Source: Absidia repens
Lineage: Eukaryota; Mucoromycota; Mucoromycetes; Mucorales; Cunninghamellaceae
Direction: 5' to 3'
Length of the DNA: 64,000 nucleotides
Assembly (NCBI GenBank): GCA_002105175.1
Contig: MCGE01000008.1
Coordinates: forward strand, 1,550,001-1,614,000
Shown: piece after piece, positions 12,064-23,317 of the stretch
How positions within the stretch are numbered: position 1 is the first letter of the stretch
How the letters are laid out: the number at the start of each line of letters is the position of its first letter
Notes under the pieces: generated by a model
What the model saw: the letters and a program-made list of their open reading frames with translations, nothing else
Database searches by the model: none
Told to the model about the DNA's origin: nothing
Made by a program: the position numbers and the translations under genes

Positions 12064-13648
12064 CTAAAAGCCTGCTCGGTTGTCGTCACACCATCCATTC
12101 ACTGGTAAGCAACTTAAATACTTGCAATCAGGGCAGATCTGTGGTAATAAAACAAAACGAGTGAGTATTCCCAAAAAAACCAGACCGGTCATGTGGATTT
12201 CATTGACTAATTTTTATTCTTTACCTTGGATGGGTCGGGGGAATCATAAAATTGTTTGATGCCAACCACAAACATCACAATCAACATAGCCAAAGCCAAA
12301 ACACGCAAAACCCAGGTCAGGAACTGGACATTTTTTGTTGCCATTGGGCGAGTAGGCGCAATCAAAAGACCCATTACCAACCCCGTCACAAATCCTCCAA
12401 GATGAACGATATTATCAATCCCTAAGAAAAAAGAAATCAGAAAAAAAAAAAAAAAGAAATCAGAAAAAAAAAAAAAAGGCCTGTCAGTATATGTCATAGC
12501 AAAGAAAAATCCAAAAAGACACTAGATCATTTACCAGGCAACAAACCAATGACCAAGGAAATAATGGTGGAGATCAGCAAACTGATAAGTTCCCGCCATG
12601 GATGTTGGATGATTTTCCAATTGACCAAGACGTCGATGAACATGTAGCCGATCAAGCCAAAGAGAGCGCCGGAGCAACCCATGGAGGCAGTATTTTCATT
12701 GGAAAGCAAACCGCTGAGCACATAGCCCCAGATCCCGGAGCCCATGTACAAGAGGACATAACGAGGCATCCCCAACGAGCGTTCCAAATCCACGCCCAAA
12801 CGTAAATGGGTCAACATGTTGAGTAAAAAATGGACAATACCCACATGCATGAAGATCGGGGTGACAAACCGGTAAGCCTGATCAGGGATGACATTCGTGG
12901 TGGAGGATGGAAAACCGCACATTTCGGCAAGTGTACATGTATCGGTAGGACCAAAACATTGGGCATATTGCGTCGACATGGTCACCCCGGGCAAGGAACG
13001 GATACAGGGTGTGAATTTGGCGCCCAGGTTGACCAGGACCGAGAAGGAAGGGCCAATCATGACATTGAAGTTGGGTTGCGTTTGGATCACGCTGCCTGTC
13101 AATTGCCAGTTGCGCACAAGTTCATAAATCATCACCCCTAACATCGCCAGAGCACTAAGTTGACTGAATATCGCACGACGGACGGGACCCAGTAAGGCCC
13201 GTTTCAAAGGATGACCAGTGTATATATCTACGGGCGCCGCCTGTACGAACATAGGTTGTTGAGGATGTTGTGGATGTTGTGGATACATATTGTTGTAATA
13301 CATTGGTTGTTGCTGTGGATGAGGTGGGTATGCTTGTTGTTGTTGATGTTGTTGAGGATGATAGTACGGTGATGCTGATCTATTTTGCATTTCGATATCA
13401 TTAGGGTAAGGGCCTTGTTTTCCAGAGTCTTGTTGAGGAGTAGCAGAATGAGGTTGTGGTGATGGCATATTTTGTATAGAATTATTGTGACTGGGAGGTG
13501 TAGGTGGTGGTCCAGCATGTGTTTGGTGTTCTAATGAAGGTGACATTGATGAAGATCCGTGTAACAGCGATTGTTGAGCACCAATGGGTATATCGTTGGC
13601 AGCAAAAGAATTAGCCCTTTGATAAGAAGAAGAAGAAGGGCGACCCAT
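12064..13648 (-). CDS. Rhomboid-family intramembrane serine protease
   Basis: Minus-strand exons are 13648-12535, 12421-12225 and 12138-12064, giving 461 aa. The first ~150 residues are a Ser/Pro/Gln-rich cytosolic tail (runs of PQQ and HPQ). A multi-pass core follows. The catalytic Ser is in MGCSGALFG (about Ser326) and the catalytic His in IDNIVHLGG (about His378), the latter recreated by splicing across intron 1. The C-terminus, after the last membrane segment, holds a short Cys-containing tail (ICPDCKYLSC). The architecture matches secretory-pathway rhomboids with an N-terminal extension, not the mitochondrial PCP1 type. Substrate unknown. Confidence 0.92.
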
Positions 13649-14254
13649 CCTTTATATATCAACAAATTTTTTTAAAAAAAATATAAGAGAAAGAAGAATA
13701 AAGATACCAGGAAAAAAAAAAGCCAAGCTTTTTTTTTTATTTATGGTTCACCTTCCTCTCCTTCTTTTTTGGTCCTGATGCCTAAAATAGATTTTTCGAT
13801 CACCGCTTTTACAGTATATTTCAGTTACTGGAAAACGAATCATGCAGTTTACCCAATGTCGTGGTAGTATATTATACTGAAGCTGGTGATGTGATGGAGT
13901 TTGGATCAGTAGTTCAAAGCCTCATCCTCACTTGCTTCCCGATTAAGGTTACCCAGGCTGAAAATATTCCTGATGAACCCACTGATTCATGGCTATTTAG
14001 ATATATCTCCTTACAGATGCAGTATATGCTATATGTTTAACTATGTTGCAAATGAATGCCGATCTCCAACCTGCTTTTATAAACAAAAAATATGTAATAG
14101 TATCTTACATTCAAATGAAACATGTTCCTTGCTCTGCAACTGTGTGTAAGTTTTTTTTTTTTTGCCAGTCGTCGGGGTTTAGACTCCGGAAAACACAAAC
14201 TGAGCGCCTTTTTGATCACTTTTTCTCCTTTTCCTTTCTCTTTTTCATGCTGTC
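13649..14254. other. Divergent promoter region, rhomboid / PFA4
   Basis: About 600 bp between two divergent starts. I find no ORF with splice support; pyrimidine-rich stretches lie near both starts. Confidence 0.55.
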
Positions 14255-15337
14255 ATGCTGGAAACCATCAATGGCCAGTATATTGTTATTGCAGTCACTG
14301 GACTGATTGGTACTCTTGCCTATACTACACAGCAGTTTGTACTGGCGCCTGCTCTAGGTGGCTGGTCTTCACCACAGACCCTCAAGTTTCTCGGTCCTTT
14401 GAACCTTGGGATTCTCATTCTAAGCTACTATTACTATCTCGCTATCAACACCGATCCTGGGAAAGTACCTGAAGGTTGGGTAAGTATATCAAGTTGAAAT
14501 GAATCTTATTCACTCACATATAAATTATATTGTCTCACCAGGAACCACCTTATTCCTTGATTCAAACACCTGATCAAGTTCAAGCTGAGAAAGGGGAAAC
14601 CGGGCCACGCTTCTGTCGCTCTTGTGATGCTTACAAACCACCTCGTGCGCATCATTGCCGGGTATGTCGACGATGTATTCTCAAGATGGATCACCACTGT
14701 CCCTGGATCAACAACTGCGTGGGTCATGGCAATTATCCTTACTTTTTCCGCTTTGTCTTTTTTGTCAGTCTCACCTGTGGTTACGCCTTGTACCTCTTGG
14801 TGTGGCGACTGATGCAAATTGTTGATACAAATAGTCTGGTAAGGAAAAAAAAAGAACTATGGACTGTACACACTGTTTGTTTTAACGTGCTTATATATCT
14901 TAGAGGAATGCTCTTCGGCCTGTTCGAATGACGGAAATGATCTTTATTGTGTTTGATGTAGCGGGTGTATTTATTACGGTGTTTGCAGTCTCCCTTCTTA
15001 GTCTATATCATGGTTATTGTATTCTCAAGGGTCAATCAACTATTGAATCCTGGGAAAGATCCAAAGTCAAAAATCTTATTAAGAAAAGGAAAATTGTAGC
15101 AGTAAGTATACAGTGAATATCATGGTCTCACCAAACTGCGTGTATTCACTTTTTTTTTTTTTATGTTGTATTGCGTAATAGGTGGAGTTTCCTTATGATT
15201 TGGGTACCTTCAAGAACGTGTGCTCCGTGCTAGGGAGCAATCCTCTTTTCTGGTTATTTCCTCGGTCAAGTGTAGGTGATGGATTATCGTATGTCTTGAG
15301 ACCCAACACAGGTAGGTAATCTCATTCAATGACCACG

Positions 15338-15369
<32 letters not shown>

Positions 15370-15803
15370 GTTATGATTGGGATAATTTATTGGGTTGTAC
15401 TCAACCTTCATTATATGTAGATCCAAAACTTCCTTTCTACTGGCCTCCAAGGGATCCAGATGATTTGCGCCCCTCAATCTTTGATCGACAAGAACAACAA
15501 CAACAACAGCAATACGAATCAAATCAACCACGACTTGTGCGACGCGATTCTGAAGGATACCTTGTGCGGGAAATATCGATTGAGGAACGGATGACGATGC
15601 TTACAAATACAGTGGAGAACTATAACTACATGGACGAAACAACAACTTCATTGGAAAGCGAGATATCGACGGATGTGGCGGTAGATTATTATCCACCGGA
15701 AGAAACAAATGATGCCACGACGGCAGAAACCTATCCGACATTTTATTATTACGATTCTGGAAGCGAATCGGATGGCGATTATATGGATGACGGGGGACGG
15801 TAA
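14255..15803 (+). CDS. DHHC palmitoyltransferase, PFA4-like
   Basis: Exons are 14255-14479, 14542-14838, 14904-15101, 15182-15315 and 15371-15803, giving 428 aa. Two N-terminal membrane segments are followed by the Cys-rich DHHC domain: CRSCDAYKPPRAHHCRVC, then MDHHCPWINNCVGHGN (catalytic Cys about 128). Two further membrane segments follow, then the TTxE-like element (QSTIESWE). After the core comes 'FPYDLGTFKNV' with 'NPLFWLFPR', then YDWDNLLG and a Gln-rich and acidic tail. This matches the PFA4 order. PFA4 enzymes are ER-resident S-acyltransferases; in yeast the known client is chitin synthase Chs3. Donor 15316 was preferred over 15312 because only it keeps the YDWDN frame. Confidence 0.93.
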
Positions 15804-16836
15804 TGATCAGGCGGTATTACTTTTTGCATTCTATGGAGCTTGGGGGCTGTCTGTTGAATTTAATTTCACTCAAGTTGCGCACGTGGCCTCCCGGAAATGA
15901 TGGCGCCTGTGGCATGATACCTTTGCGAATTCATTCCCTTTTAGTTTAGTTATTTTTGCTTCTTCAACGTTTTATTTTAGTTCTTTTGACTTACATCTAC
16001 TTTTACACAATTGTACTTTTTTATTTTTATTTTCCCCCTCCTTTTTTTTTTTTTTTTTTTTTTTTTTGAAATATGACTTTTTGAAAATACTATCAATAAA
16101 AAGCGAACCTATTTTACACTTCATCCACTGCTCCAATTCCTCATTGTTGATTCCCCATTGTTGCTCTTATATCCATTTTACGTTCCTTCGATTAGAACAT
16201 TCCTATCATTTACGATATTATATAAGAATCAATTGTTTTTATTCAATAAACAACATTCAATTATTACCATAAAATGTCTACTATTCACGTCCTATCAAAA
16301 ATGTACTTACCTTTTCACAAATGCTCATATATTATATTGATTGATTCGTCTACTTGACTTGACCCCTGAAATATCTTTTGCTCTCCGATGCGCTTACCGC
16401 AATCATGCCTAGAAGCTACGTTTGTCATTAAAACTAGTTACGTATATCATCTCTAGTCTAGCAAACTATAGTATGAAGATACTATACTATCATTTAACTT
16501 TTATTGCCCTAATGTTGATTTTCCCTAGTTTCTGTTTGTTCAATGAACTCCTGGCGTTTGACATCCATTCCATTTTTTTTTCAACACACTGAAAAAGTAC
16601 CCAGTTGATGTTCAGGAATCGCCACACCAAAAAATGCAACGGTGGCAGCAGCCAAAAATGCCCTATTTGTTTTATTTCACATACACGCTTATTGTTTTTT
16701 TCATACACATCCTTATATATACGTACACACACATGTATATATATATATATACGCACATATACAGAGTGAATAAAATGAAAATCCACTAATTCGAGTACTG
16801 GGCACTACAGTGGAACAATGTTGCCTAATCTCTAAC

Positions 16837-16876
<40 letters not shown>

Positions 16877-17417
16877 GCGCGCGTATGCACCACATTTTTT
16901 CCCTACATGGAATATATACACATCGATAAGTGGATTAAGCGTTTGAATGATTGTAAAAAGACAAGACATGTTTTATTCAGATGTATATATAAACTATGGT
17001 AAAATAAAACTAATCTAAACTAATGACGGTTTCACAATAATAGTTCAAGACCCTATGTGAGAACGATCCTTTGACATCTTCCCCCTCCTCTTTCTCTTCT
17101 TTTTATTACACTATTCTGTTATTCACTTTTTTCCCTTCTTTCTTTTATCATTGAGCTACTATTCATCATCCTCATCCCCGCGCTTCAGTGTTATTTTTAC
17201 TATTCTGACCATTGGTTTATGCAAAATAAAAAACATGGCACTTTTTTTTTTTTTTTTTGGCAGCTTTCACTTTTGAAATGGGTTTGGCCACCTAGATAGT
17301 TTTAAAATTCCGCCTGCTTCCAGTTTTTTTTTTTTTTTTTGTGGTTCGCTTTTTGCCTCCTTTTTCCATCTCTCTTTCTTTTTTTTTTATTTATTCCATT
17401 TCAATCTTACAATCATC
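15804..17417. other. Intergenic, 1.6 kb
   Basis: PFA4 3' end to UBC7 start. It contains T25 near 16045 and a T38 tract at 16838-16875, several further poly(T) runs at 17240-17390, an (AT)n/(AC)n patch near 16720-16760, and no supported gene. Confidence 0.6.
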
Positions 17418-18379
17418 ATGTATGCTCCACGCACCACTGGCTCGACGGCTTTGAAAAGGCTGATGACCGAATACCGAGGTAATGTATACAAGATGGGCTT
17501 CAGGCAAAACAAACCAGCGACTAACACGCTTCCACCTCTTCATGGCAAACAGAATTGACACTCAATGCACCAGAAGGCATCACTGCTGGTAAGGAAACAC
17601 AATGATAGGGTACAGTAGACTCTTTTTATTCTTACATTCATTCGTTTTCTTTTCGTATAGGGCCCATTGATGAAAACAACTTTTTTGAATGGGAAGCTTT
17701 GATTGCGTATGTACCATTTTCCCCCACACAAAAAAAAGGATCAGGCTATTTTTTTTTTTTTTTCTGCGCCCAAGTATCTAATGATGTTGAGAATGATCAT
17801 TAAACCCGACAGTGTTACTAACAGACCTTTTTTTTTTTTTCACTCTCCTTTTTTTTTTTTTTTTGTGCTTGGGTAGTGGACCCGAAGGCACGCCGTTTGA
17901 AGGTGGATTATTCCCTGCAACATTGACGTTTCCCAAAGACTACCCGCTCAGCCCACCTACCATGAAATTCACTTGCGACTTTTTCCATCCCAATGTGTAT
18001 GCGAATGGTGTTGTGTGTATCTCTATTCTTCATCCTCCTGGAGATGATCCCAATATGTATGAAAGTAGCTCGGAACGATGGTCGCCGGTACAAAGTGTAG
18101 AGAAAATCTTGCTCAGTGTGGTCAGTATGTTGGCCGAACCCAATGATGAAAGTGGTGCCAATGTGGATGCCTGTGTAAGTAGAATGGATGATGAGAGAAG
18201 AGCGAAAAAGGGGGGGGGATGAGATGAGATGGTTGGTACTCATCTATATATGTATATATATATATATACTTTGACGTTTTTTTTTTTTTTCTGGGATCGA
18301 GTAGAAGGTTTGGCGTACTGATCGTGCTCGCTATGATGACATTGTACGGAAAAATGCATGGAAAACACTGGGCTTGTGA
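17418..18379 (+). CDS. UBC7: Ubiquitin-conjugating enzyme E2, UBC7 / UBE2G type
   Basis: Exons are 17418-17478, 17553-17588, 17661-17706, 17877-18174 and 18305-18379, giving 171 aa. Conserved parts are 'ALKRLMTEY', '[11 protein letters not shown]', FHPN at residues 84-87, catalytic Cys95 in GVVCISIL, and the insertion loop [16 protein letters not shown]. That loop is the acidic segment specific to UBC7/CDC34-like E2s, here in UBC7 form, followed by [20 protein letters not shown]. It serves ER-associated degradation with HRD1/DOA10-type ligases. Intron 3 is 170 bp with two poly(T) runs. All splice phases agree. Confidence 0.96.
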
Positions 18380-18428
18380 TGATGCTATGGATATACACGT
18401 ACAGCCCACCCACCCCAAAAAAAGGACT

Positions 18429-19148
18429 TGGTGATGAATGAATCCATGGTGCGACAATTCAGATATTGGTTTTTTAGCTTGTAGCCATATAGGCAATAGT
18501 TTAGTTATATTTAATTTTATTGCAATATTTTTTTTTTTTTGGAAAAATAAAAAGCAGTTGTGAAGATTTTTAGAAGACAAATAGAAATGTATCTGTGTGT
18601 ATGTGTGTGTGTGTGTGTGTGTCAAAGACGTTTGTATTTCTGAGTTTTATTTGGGTAGACAGAATAAAAAGAAATCATACTATGAATTGGAAGAGGGGAG
18701 GAGAGGATTGTGGAGGGATACTATGATGGGGAAGAGGAAGGAAAAAATGGGGTGGGGCGAAGAAATGCGAAGGCAACGTTGGGTTTGTGATGAGGATTAT
18801 TGAATGTATGTATACACAAAAAAAAGAAAGAAAGCAGATTTGGTTATGAATGAATCTATGGTACGACTATTCAGGCATTCGTTTTTTGTTTGTAGTCATA
18901 TATTCAATACTTTAGTTCTATTCATTTTTATCTGCAACATTTCTCATTTCTTTGTTGAAAAATAAAAAAAGTATCTGTGAAGACCTTTATAGGACAAATA
19001 TAGATGTATATGTGTATCAAAGCCTTTGTATTTATTTGGAATAGACAAAATAAATAGAATAACAAAAAAAAAAAGAGATACTATACTATGAATAGAGCTA
19101 AGGATGGGGGGATTGTGGGGGAATAATATGATATGGAAGAGGATGAGG
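18429..19148. repeat. Imperfect direct duplication downstream of UBC7
   Basis: The segment 18429-18740 recurs at 18840-19148 with moderate divergence (period about 410 bp). Matching landmarks are GATGAATGAATC/TATGAATGAATC, GTAGCCATATAGGCAATA/GTAGTCATATATTCAATA, GGAAAAATAAAAA-G, and the G-rich ends 'gaggattgtggaggga'/'gggggattgtggggga'. Each copy resembles a 3'-end region with a poly(A)-like signal. A (GT)n stretch sits near 18595-18621 in copy 1 only. Confidence 0.7.
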
Positions 19149-19160
19149 GGCGGGGGATGA

Positions 19161-20477
19161 CTATACTAAAGAAGAAGACGAAGAAGATTTTGGGTTACCG
19201 GTGGCTTGATTTGTGCAGGAGAGTTGGTAGGTGTTGGTATGGATGTCATAAAATGTTGGGTTATTTTGTCGATAAAATTGAAGCTGGGCACTGAAATCGC
19301 GGGCAGACACGGCGGCGTGATGTAACCAATTCTGGGCATTGAGAGGTTTCAGAGTGGGTTTGAGTGAGATGGGGGCGGCCATTTTGTTGAGAGAGATGGC
19401 TGTTGATGGATCTATAGAGCCTGCTCCGATAGGTTGATGTTGCTGTTGATGGTGCTGTTGCGCTAGCGTGGCAGCTGCAGCTGCTCCGACTGCTCCTCCT
19501 GAAGGGTGTCCGTATCCACCGATGGCGATTCCGTTCGCTCCTATCAAAGATCCCGATGACCCTGCTGCTGCTGCTGCTGCCGCCATAGGGCCCGTCATGA
19601 GATTGGGTTGAAGCATATTTGAGTTTAAAGCGGATTGCTGAATGGAGGACCACGATGTCTGGTGGGAGGCCGAAGCTGAAGCTGCATGATTGGCCCCTGA
19701 GCCGAGTTTGTTGTTGTCGTGATCCATTTTTTGGTGATGAGGAAGGTCGTCGTCCGAGTCTGGTGTTGGTTCGTTTTCATCATATTCCCCAGTGTAATAA
19801 TAATCGTCCTTGCCTCGTCGCCCCTTTTTGACCACGCGATGGCCAAACACTTTGAACACAGACCTTGCTGACACCACCGATATTTCACGCGTTCTAAATG
19901 TCGATCGCAATTTGTTGGTATCCACAAGATGGTTTTTTTCGTCATCCGTCGTATAAATCTTGATCAGTTTGGGGTTTTTCTTGATAAATACAAAACTGTC
20001 ACGAAAGTTAAGGAGTGCCGCGGGATCTTTCGAAAACATAAAAAGGGTACGACCACGCTGGGGTAACTGGAAAGTCGGTACTCGGTATTGTCGTCCTGGA
20101 TATGTATATAACAATGATAATAGTAATAACAAAAAGGTGAGTTATCGTCATGTGTATTTTGTTGTTATGACGAAATTACCATCAAGTAAATGACCATCTT
20201 TGTCCACCTTTGTTTCACCGGATTCATCAGTATCACTATCGTCGTCCAAAGCAGCCGGAGGTTGAGGCTCAGTTGGTTTTGGTTTGTAAGTTGTTCGCCC
20301 ACGCTTTTTGCTATTTGATTCCGTATCGCTCAGGGCCATGTATTCGTCAAAAGATAAATCGCTTTCATCATCCAAAAAACTGCCATCACCTACATTGGTA
20401 CTGCCACCTTGAAGTTTCGATTTGGGAGGACGTCCTTTTCTTTTACCAATATTGGTGCCGGTCGTTGTATTTTTCAT
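19161..20477 (-). CDS. Chromatin-remodelling complex subunit, RSC7/SWP82 family
   Basis: Minus-strand exons are 20477-20180 and 20095-19161, giving 410 aa. The N-terminus has a KRKGRPPKSK AT-hook-like stretch and acidic SDTES/DDDSDTDES patches. The RSC7/SWP82 domain begins across the intron as GRQYRVPTFQLPQRG, then 'LFMFSKDPAALLNFRDS', and a segment ending 'SARSVFKVFG'. The C-terminal third holds Ala, His/Gln and Ser runs and a segment around 'LNAQNWLHHAAV'. Members are subunits of SWI/SNF-type remodellers. An in-frame Met at 20549 would add 24 hydrophobic residues unlike the family, so 20477 is preferred. It is divergent from the eS31 gene. Confidence 0.92.
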
Positions 20478-20884
20478 AGAGTGTAACCAAAAAAAAAAAG
20501 GAACAAGAGGAAAGTACGAGACAAAGTGAGGAAGACAGAGAGACCACAAAAAAAAAAAAAAAAAAAACTAGGGAGAAAAAGAGAAAAGCTCGCCTTGGAA
20601 TTTTATTGGCCAGGCATTTTTTTTGGCATTATATCAGCCAATGAAAATTTTTTTGTCAACGTTTAAATCTTCTGGCGTGTGTTTTTTTTGTTTTGTTTTT
20701 CTTCTCCCCCGATTTTTAACTACTTCAGATAGTGAGGAAGGTAAGGCTTTTGAATTTTTAAATCATAACATAAACATACCTTTGAATAAATACTAATCCC
20801 AAATATTTCGATAGATTTTGTTTTTCGACTCTCTACAAACAACTGTGTGAAAAATCTAATCGAGTTATCTGTTATATATCAACA
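20478..20884. promoter_or_regulatory. Bidirectional promoter between RSC7-like and eS31 genes
   Basis: A 407-bp shared upstream region with two CCAAT elements in opposite orientation (ATTGG 20605-20609; CCAAT 20638-20642) about 35 bp apart, and an A19 tract near 20549. Assignment as regulatory sites is inferred from sequence and position. Confidence 0.5.
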
Positions 20885-21433
20885 ATGCAAGTCTTTGTCA
20901 AGTCTCTTGCGGGCAATACGCTCGCACTCAACGTCAACAACAACTCCACTGTTGCTGAAGTCAAGTCTGTGATCCAAGCTCGTGAAGGTATTCCCTGTGA
21001 TGCCCAACTTTTGTCCTTTGGTGGCAAGTCCTTGGTCGATGGTGGTCTCTTTGAATTTGGTGTTCAAGACAACTCGACCCTTCACCTCAACGCCGAATTG
21101 TTGGGTGGTGGTAAGAAGCGTAAGAAGAAGACCTACACTACTCCCAAGAAGATCAAGCACAAGCGCAAGAAGGTCAAGATGGCTATCCTCAAGTTCTACA
21201 AGGTCGATGAAGCTGGTAAGGTGACCCGTCTCCGCCGTGAATGTCCCACCGCTACTTGCGGTGCTGGTGTCTTTATGGCTTGGCACTCTGACCGTCAATA
21301 CTGTGGCAAATGTCACTTGACTTACGTCTTCAAGAAGGTAAAATATTTTTTTTTTCTCTTCGTTTGTTTGTTTCTTCCACTTGTTGACTAACTAACCCCT
21401 CTTCTTTTTCTTTTCTAGGACGAAACCGCCTAA
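20885..21433 (+). CDS. RPS31: Divergent ubiquitin-like domain fused to ribosomal protein eS31
   Basis: Exons are 20885-21337 and 21419-21433, giving 155 aa. Residues 1-76 align without gaps to ubiquitin but with many changes: Ile44 is Ser, Val70 is Ala, Lys63 is Asn, Lys11 is Asn, Lys29 is Val, Lys33 is Arg. Leu8, Lys6, Lys27 and Lys48 remain. The domain ends LLGGG before the basic linker [13 protein letters not shown]. The eS31 part has the basic helix region and zinc-ribbon cysteines ([24 protein letters not shown]). The usual eS31 partner is near-invariant ubiquitin, so this one is a ubiquitin-like fold carrier. Processing at the Gly pair should still release eS31. Codon use is strongly C-ending, as in highly expressed genes. 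Confidence 0.95.
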
Positions 21434-21554
21434 AAGCATCTGTTGGAATAGCATACACCTTACCCCTCTTTACATTGTAGTTTAGCGATCAGGCGTATTC
21501 TATATAGACTAGTTTTTATTTTATTTTGATATATTTTTCACATTTCGATATTTA

Positions 21555-21735
21555 TTGATTTGAATAAAAAAAAAACAGTTTATTTCAACAAATATAATAT
21601 TGCCATTCTATCAAATAGACACTAGGAGATATGGGTAAATGTTGATTGCTTTGAATAAAAAAGAAACAGTTTATTTCAACAACTATAATAGCACTATTCT
21701 ATTAAATATACACTTGGGAATGTGGGTAGAAAAAA
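21555..21735. repeat. Short tandem duplication downstream of eS31
   Basis: Two ~90-bp units, 21555-21642 and 21643-21735. They share TTTGAATAAAAAA-ACAGTTTATTTCAACAA-TATAATA, then 'attctat-aaata-acact'. Each unit contains an AATAAA signal, so the gene may have two poly(A) sites. Confidence 0.75.
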
Positions 21736-21885
21736 ATGCGAATGGTGATGGGTGAATGGGTAGCTGGGTGGGTGTAAAGGGTGGGGGCGGGGAGCAATTG
21801 AATGATGATGAGGCGAGGAGGGGGGATAGTCAGTAAATGGAGGTAGATGGGTGAGTGACAGGAAACCAAGAGAGAGTGGGTCGGC

Positions 21886-22240
21886 CTATTCGCTTGAGGC
21901 TGGTTCGTTGGATGGTGCTTTGGAGACTGTCTGTGTTTTTAGTAGTTCTCTATGCAGTGCTTGTTGTTCTTCAAGTTCCCGTTGATTATTTTGCTGTTGT
22001 TCCTTCTTTAATCGTCGTTCATCATCCTTCACAAGTCCTTGACGCATAATCTGTAGTTGTCCATGTCACAAGTTCAAAAAAAAAGAAGGCAAGGTCAATA
22101 TATCAGTTTATGTGACATGGGTGGCTATTTTGCATTCAGTCTACCTCTTGTTCATATCGTTGAATATAGTGGACACCATAGATAGAAGCACAGCAGAATA
22201 CAATAGAAGTACCAAGAGTGATTTTGGCAGCAGTTGACAT
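21886..22240 (-). CDS. PET117: PET117-like cytochrome c oxidase assembly factor
   Basis: Minus-strand exons are 22240-22145 and 22050-21886, giving 86 aa. It starts MSTAAKITLGTSIVF, a hydrophobic N-terminal segment, then YGVHYIQRYEQE, and continues after the intron with IMRQGLVKDDERRLKKEQ and a Gln/Glu-rich coiled tail. Length, the single N-terminal membrane segment and the 'G..(K/R)DDERR' region fit PET117, a mitochondrial inner-membrane protein for complex IV assembly. The start is clear: an upstream stop and a short 5' region before the divergent eL42 gene. Confidence 0.88.
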
Positions 22241-22439
22241 TATAAGGTAGAGATCAAGAGTGAAAAGGAAATTAAGGCCAGGGCAAGGGAGAAAAAAGAA
22301 TTCAAAAACCGGACATTAAATTGCTGGTCCAGAGGGTGGCTCAAGGTGCGCGCGTGCAAAAAAAAAAAAAAAAGAAAAAGTGGGATAGGCAGGCCGCAGT
22401 TTAGACCGCTCTTTCTCTTTGACATACTTGTTTTTAGCA

Positions 22440-23167
22440 ATGGTAAGATCCTCGATAAAAGATAGCGACTGATCCATCCATCCATCTATCTATCCATCCA
22501 TCTCTTCACTACTAAACATCGTGTATACAACTACAATAAACGACACTACATACCGACGGAATCAATCACAATATACAACAAACACATTCAACTCTTCCAA
22601 ATGCTCATTCCCATTTCACATTTTACCCAGCTCGCCCTCGAATGACTGAATATAGATAGATGGACCAGGAATGGCATGGCAAAAAGCATTTTCACTAACC
22701 GAACACATTTTTCTTTGTCTTCTTCGTGTGCGATATATTAGGTTAACATTCCAAAGACCAGAAACACCTACTGTAAGGGTACCAAGTGCCGCAAGCACAC
22801 CCCTCACAAGGTCACCCAATACAAAGCTGGTAAGGCCTCTCTCTTCGCTCAAGGTAAGAGACGTTACGACCGTAAGCAATCCGGTTATGGTGGTCAAACC
22901 AAGCCCGTCTTCCACAAGAAGGTAAAGTCCATTTGAAAATCTATTACAGTTATGCAGGAACCAAATACAATACTGTATTTGTATATTGACCACCGTCTGT
23001 CTTTTTTTTTTTTTTTTTTACTGATATAGGCCAAGACTACCAAGAAGATTGTCCTTCGTTTGGAATGTACCAAGTGCAAGTACAAGATGCAACTCCCCAT
23101 CAAGCGTTGTAAGCACTTCGAATTGGGTGGTGACAAGAAGACCAAGGGTGCTGCTCTCGTGTTCTAA
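22440..23167 (+). CDS. RPL42: Large-subunit ribosomal protein eL42
   Basis: Exons are 22440-22442 (ATG alone), 22742-22921 and 23030-23167, giving 106 aa, the exact family length. The start codon is followed directly by GTAAG, and the 299-bp intron ends ATATTAG before GTTAACATTCC, giving MVNIPKTR. Zinc-type cysteines are in YCKGTKC and [10 protein letters not shown]...KRCKHFE. Residue 56 is Pro (QTKPVF). In yeasts Pro at this site goes with cycloheximide sensitivity and Gln with resistance, so a sensitive ribosome is predicted. Codon use is that of a highly expressed gene. Confidence 0.96.
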
Positions 23168-23317
23168 ACGCCATATTATCGCTCATTTACTCTCCCCCTC
23201 TTTTTTTGTTTGTTTGTCTGATATCTTTTTTTTTTTTATTGAATAAAAAAACATTGTCGTTTACAAATCATATATGTATATATTGTGTTGATTGGATCCG
23301 AAGCATGTGTATGTTAT

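Noticed and set aside
15312..15315. Earlier donor for PFA4 exon 4
   Set aside because: Splicing at 15312 shifts the next exon out of the YDWDN frame; the donor at 15316 keeps it.
20478..20549. Upstream Met extending the RSC7-like protein
   Set aside because: Would add a hydrophobic leader unlike nuclear family members and sits beside a poly(A) tract in the promoter.
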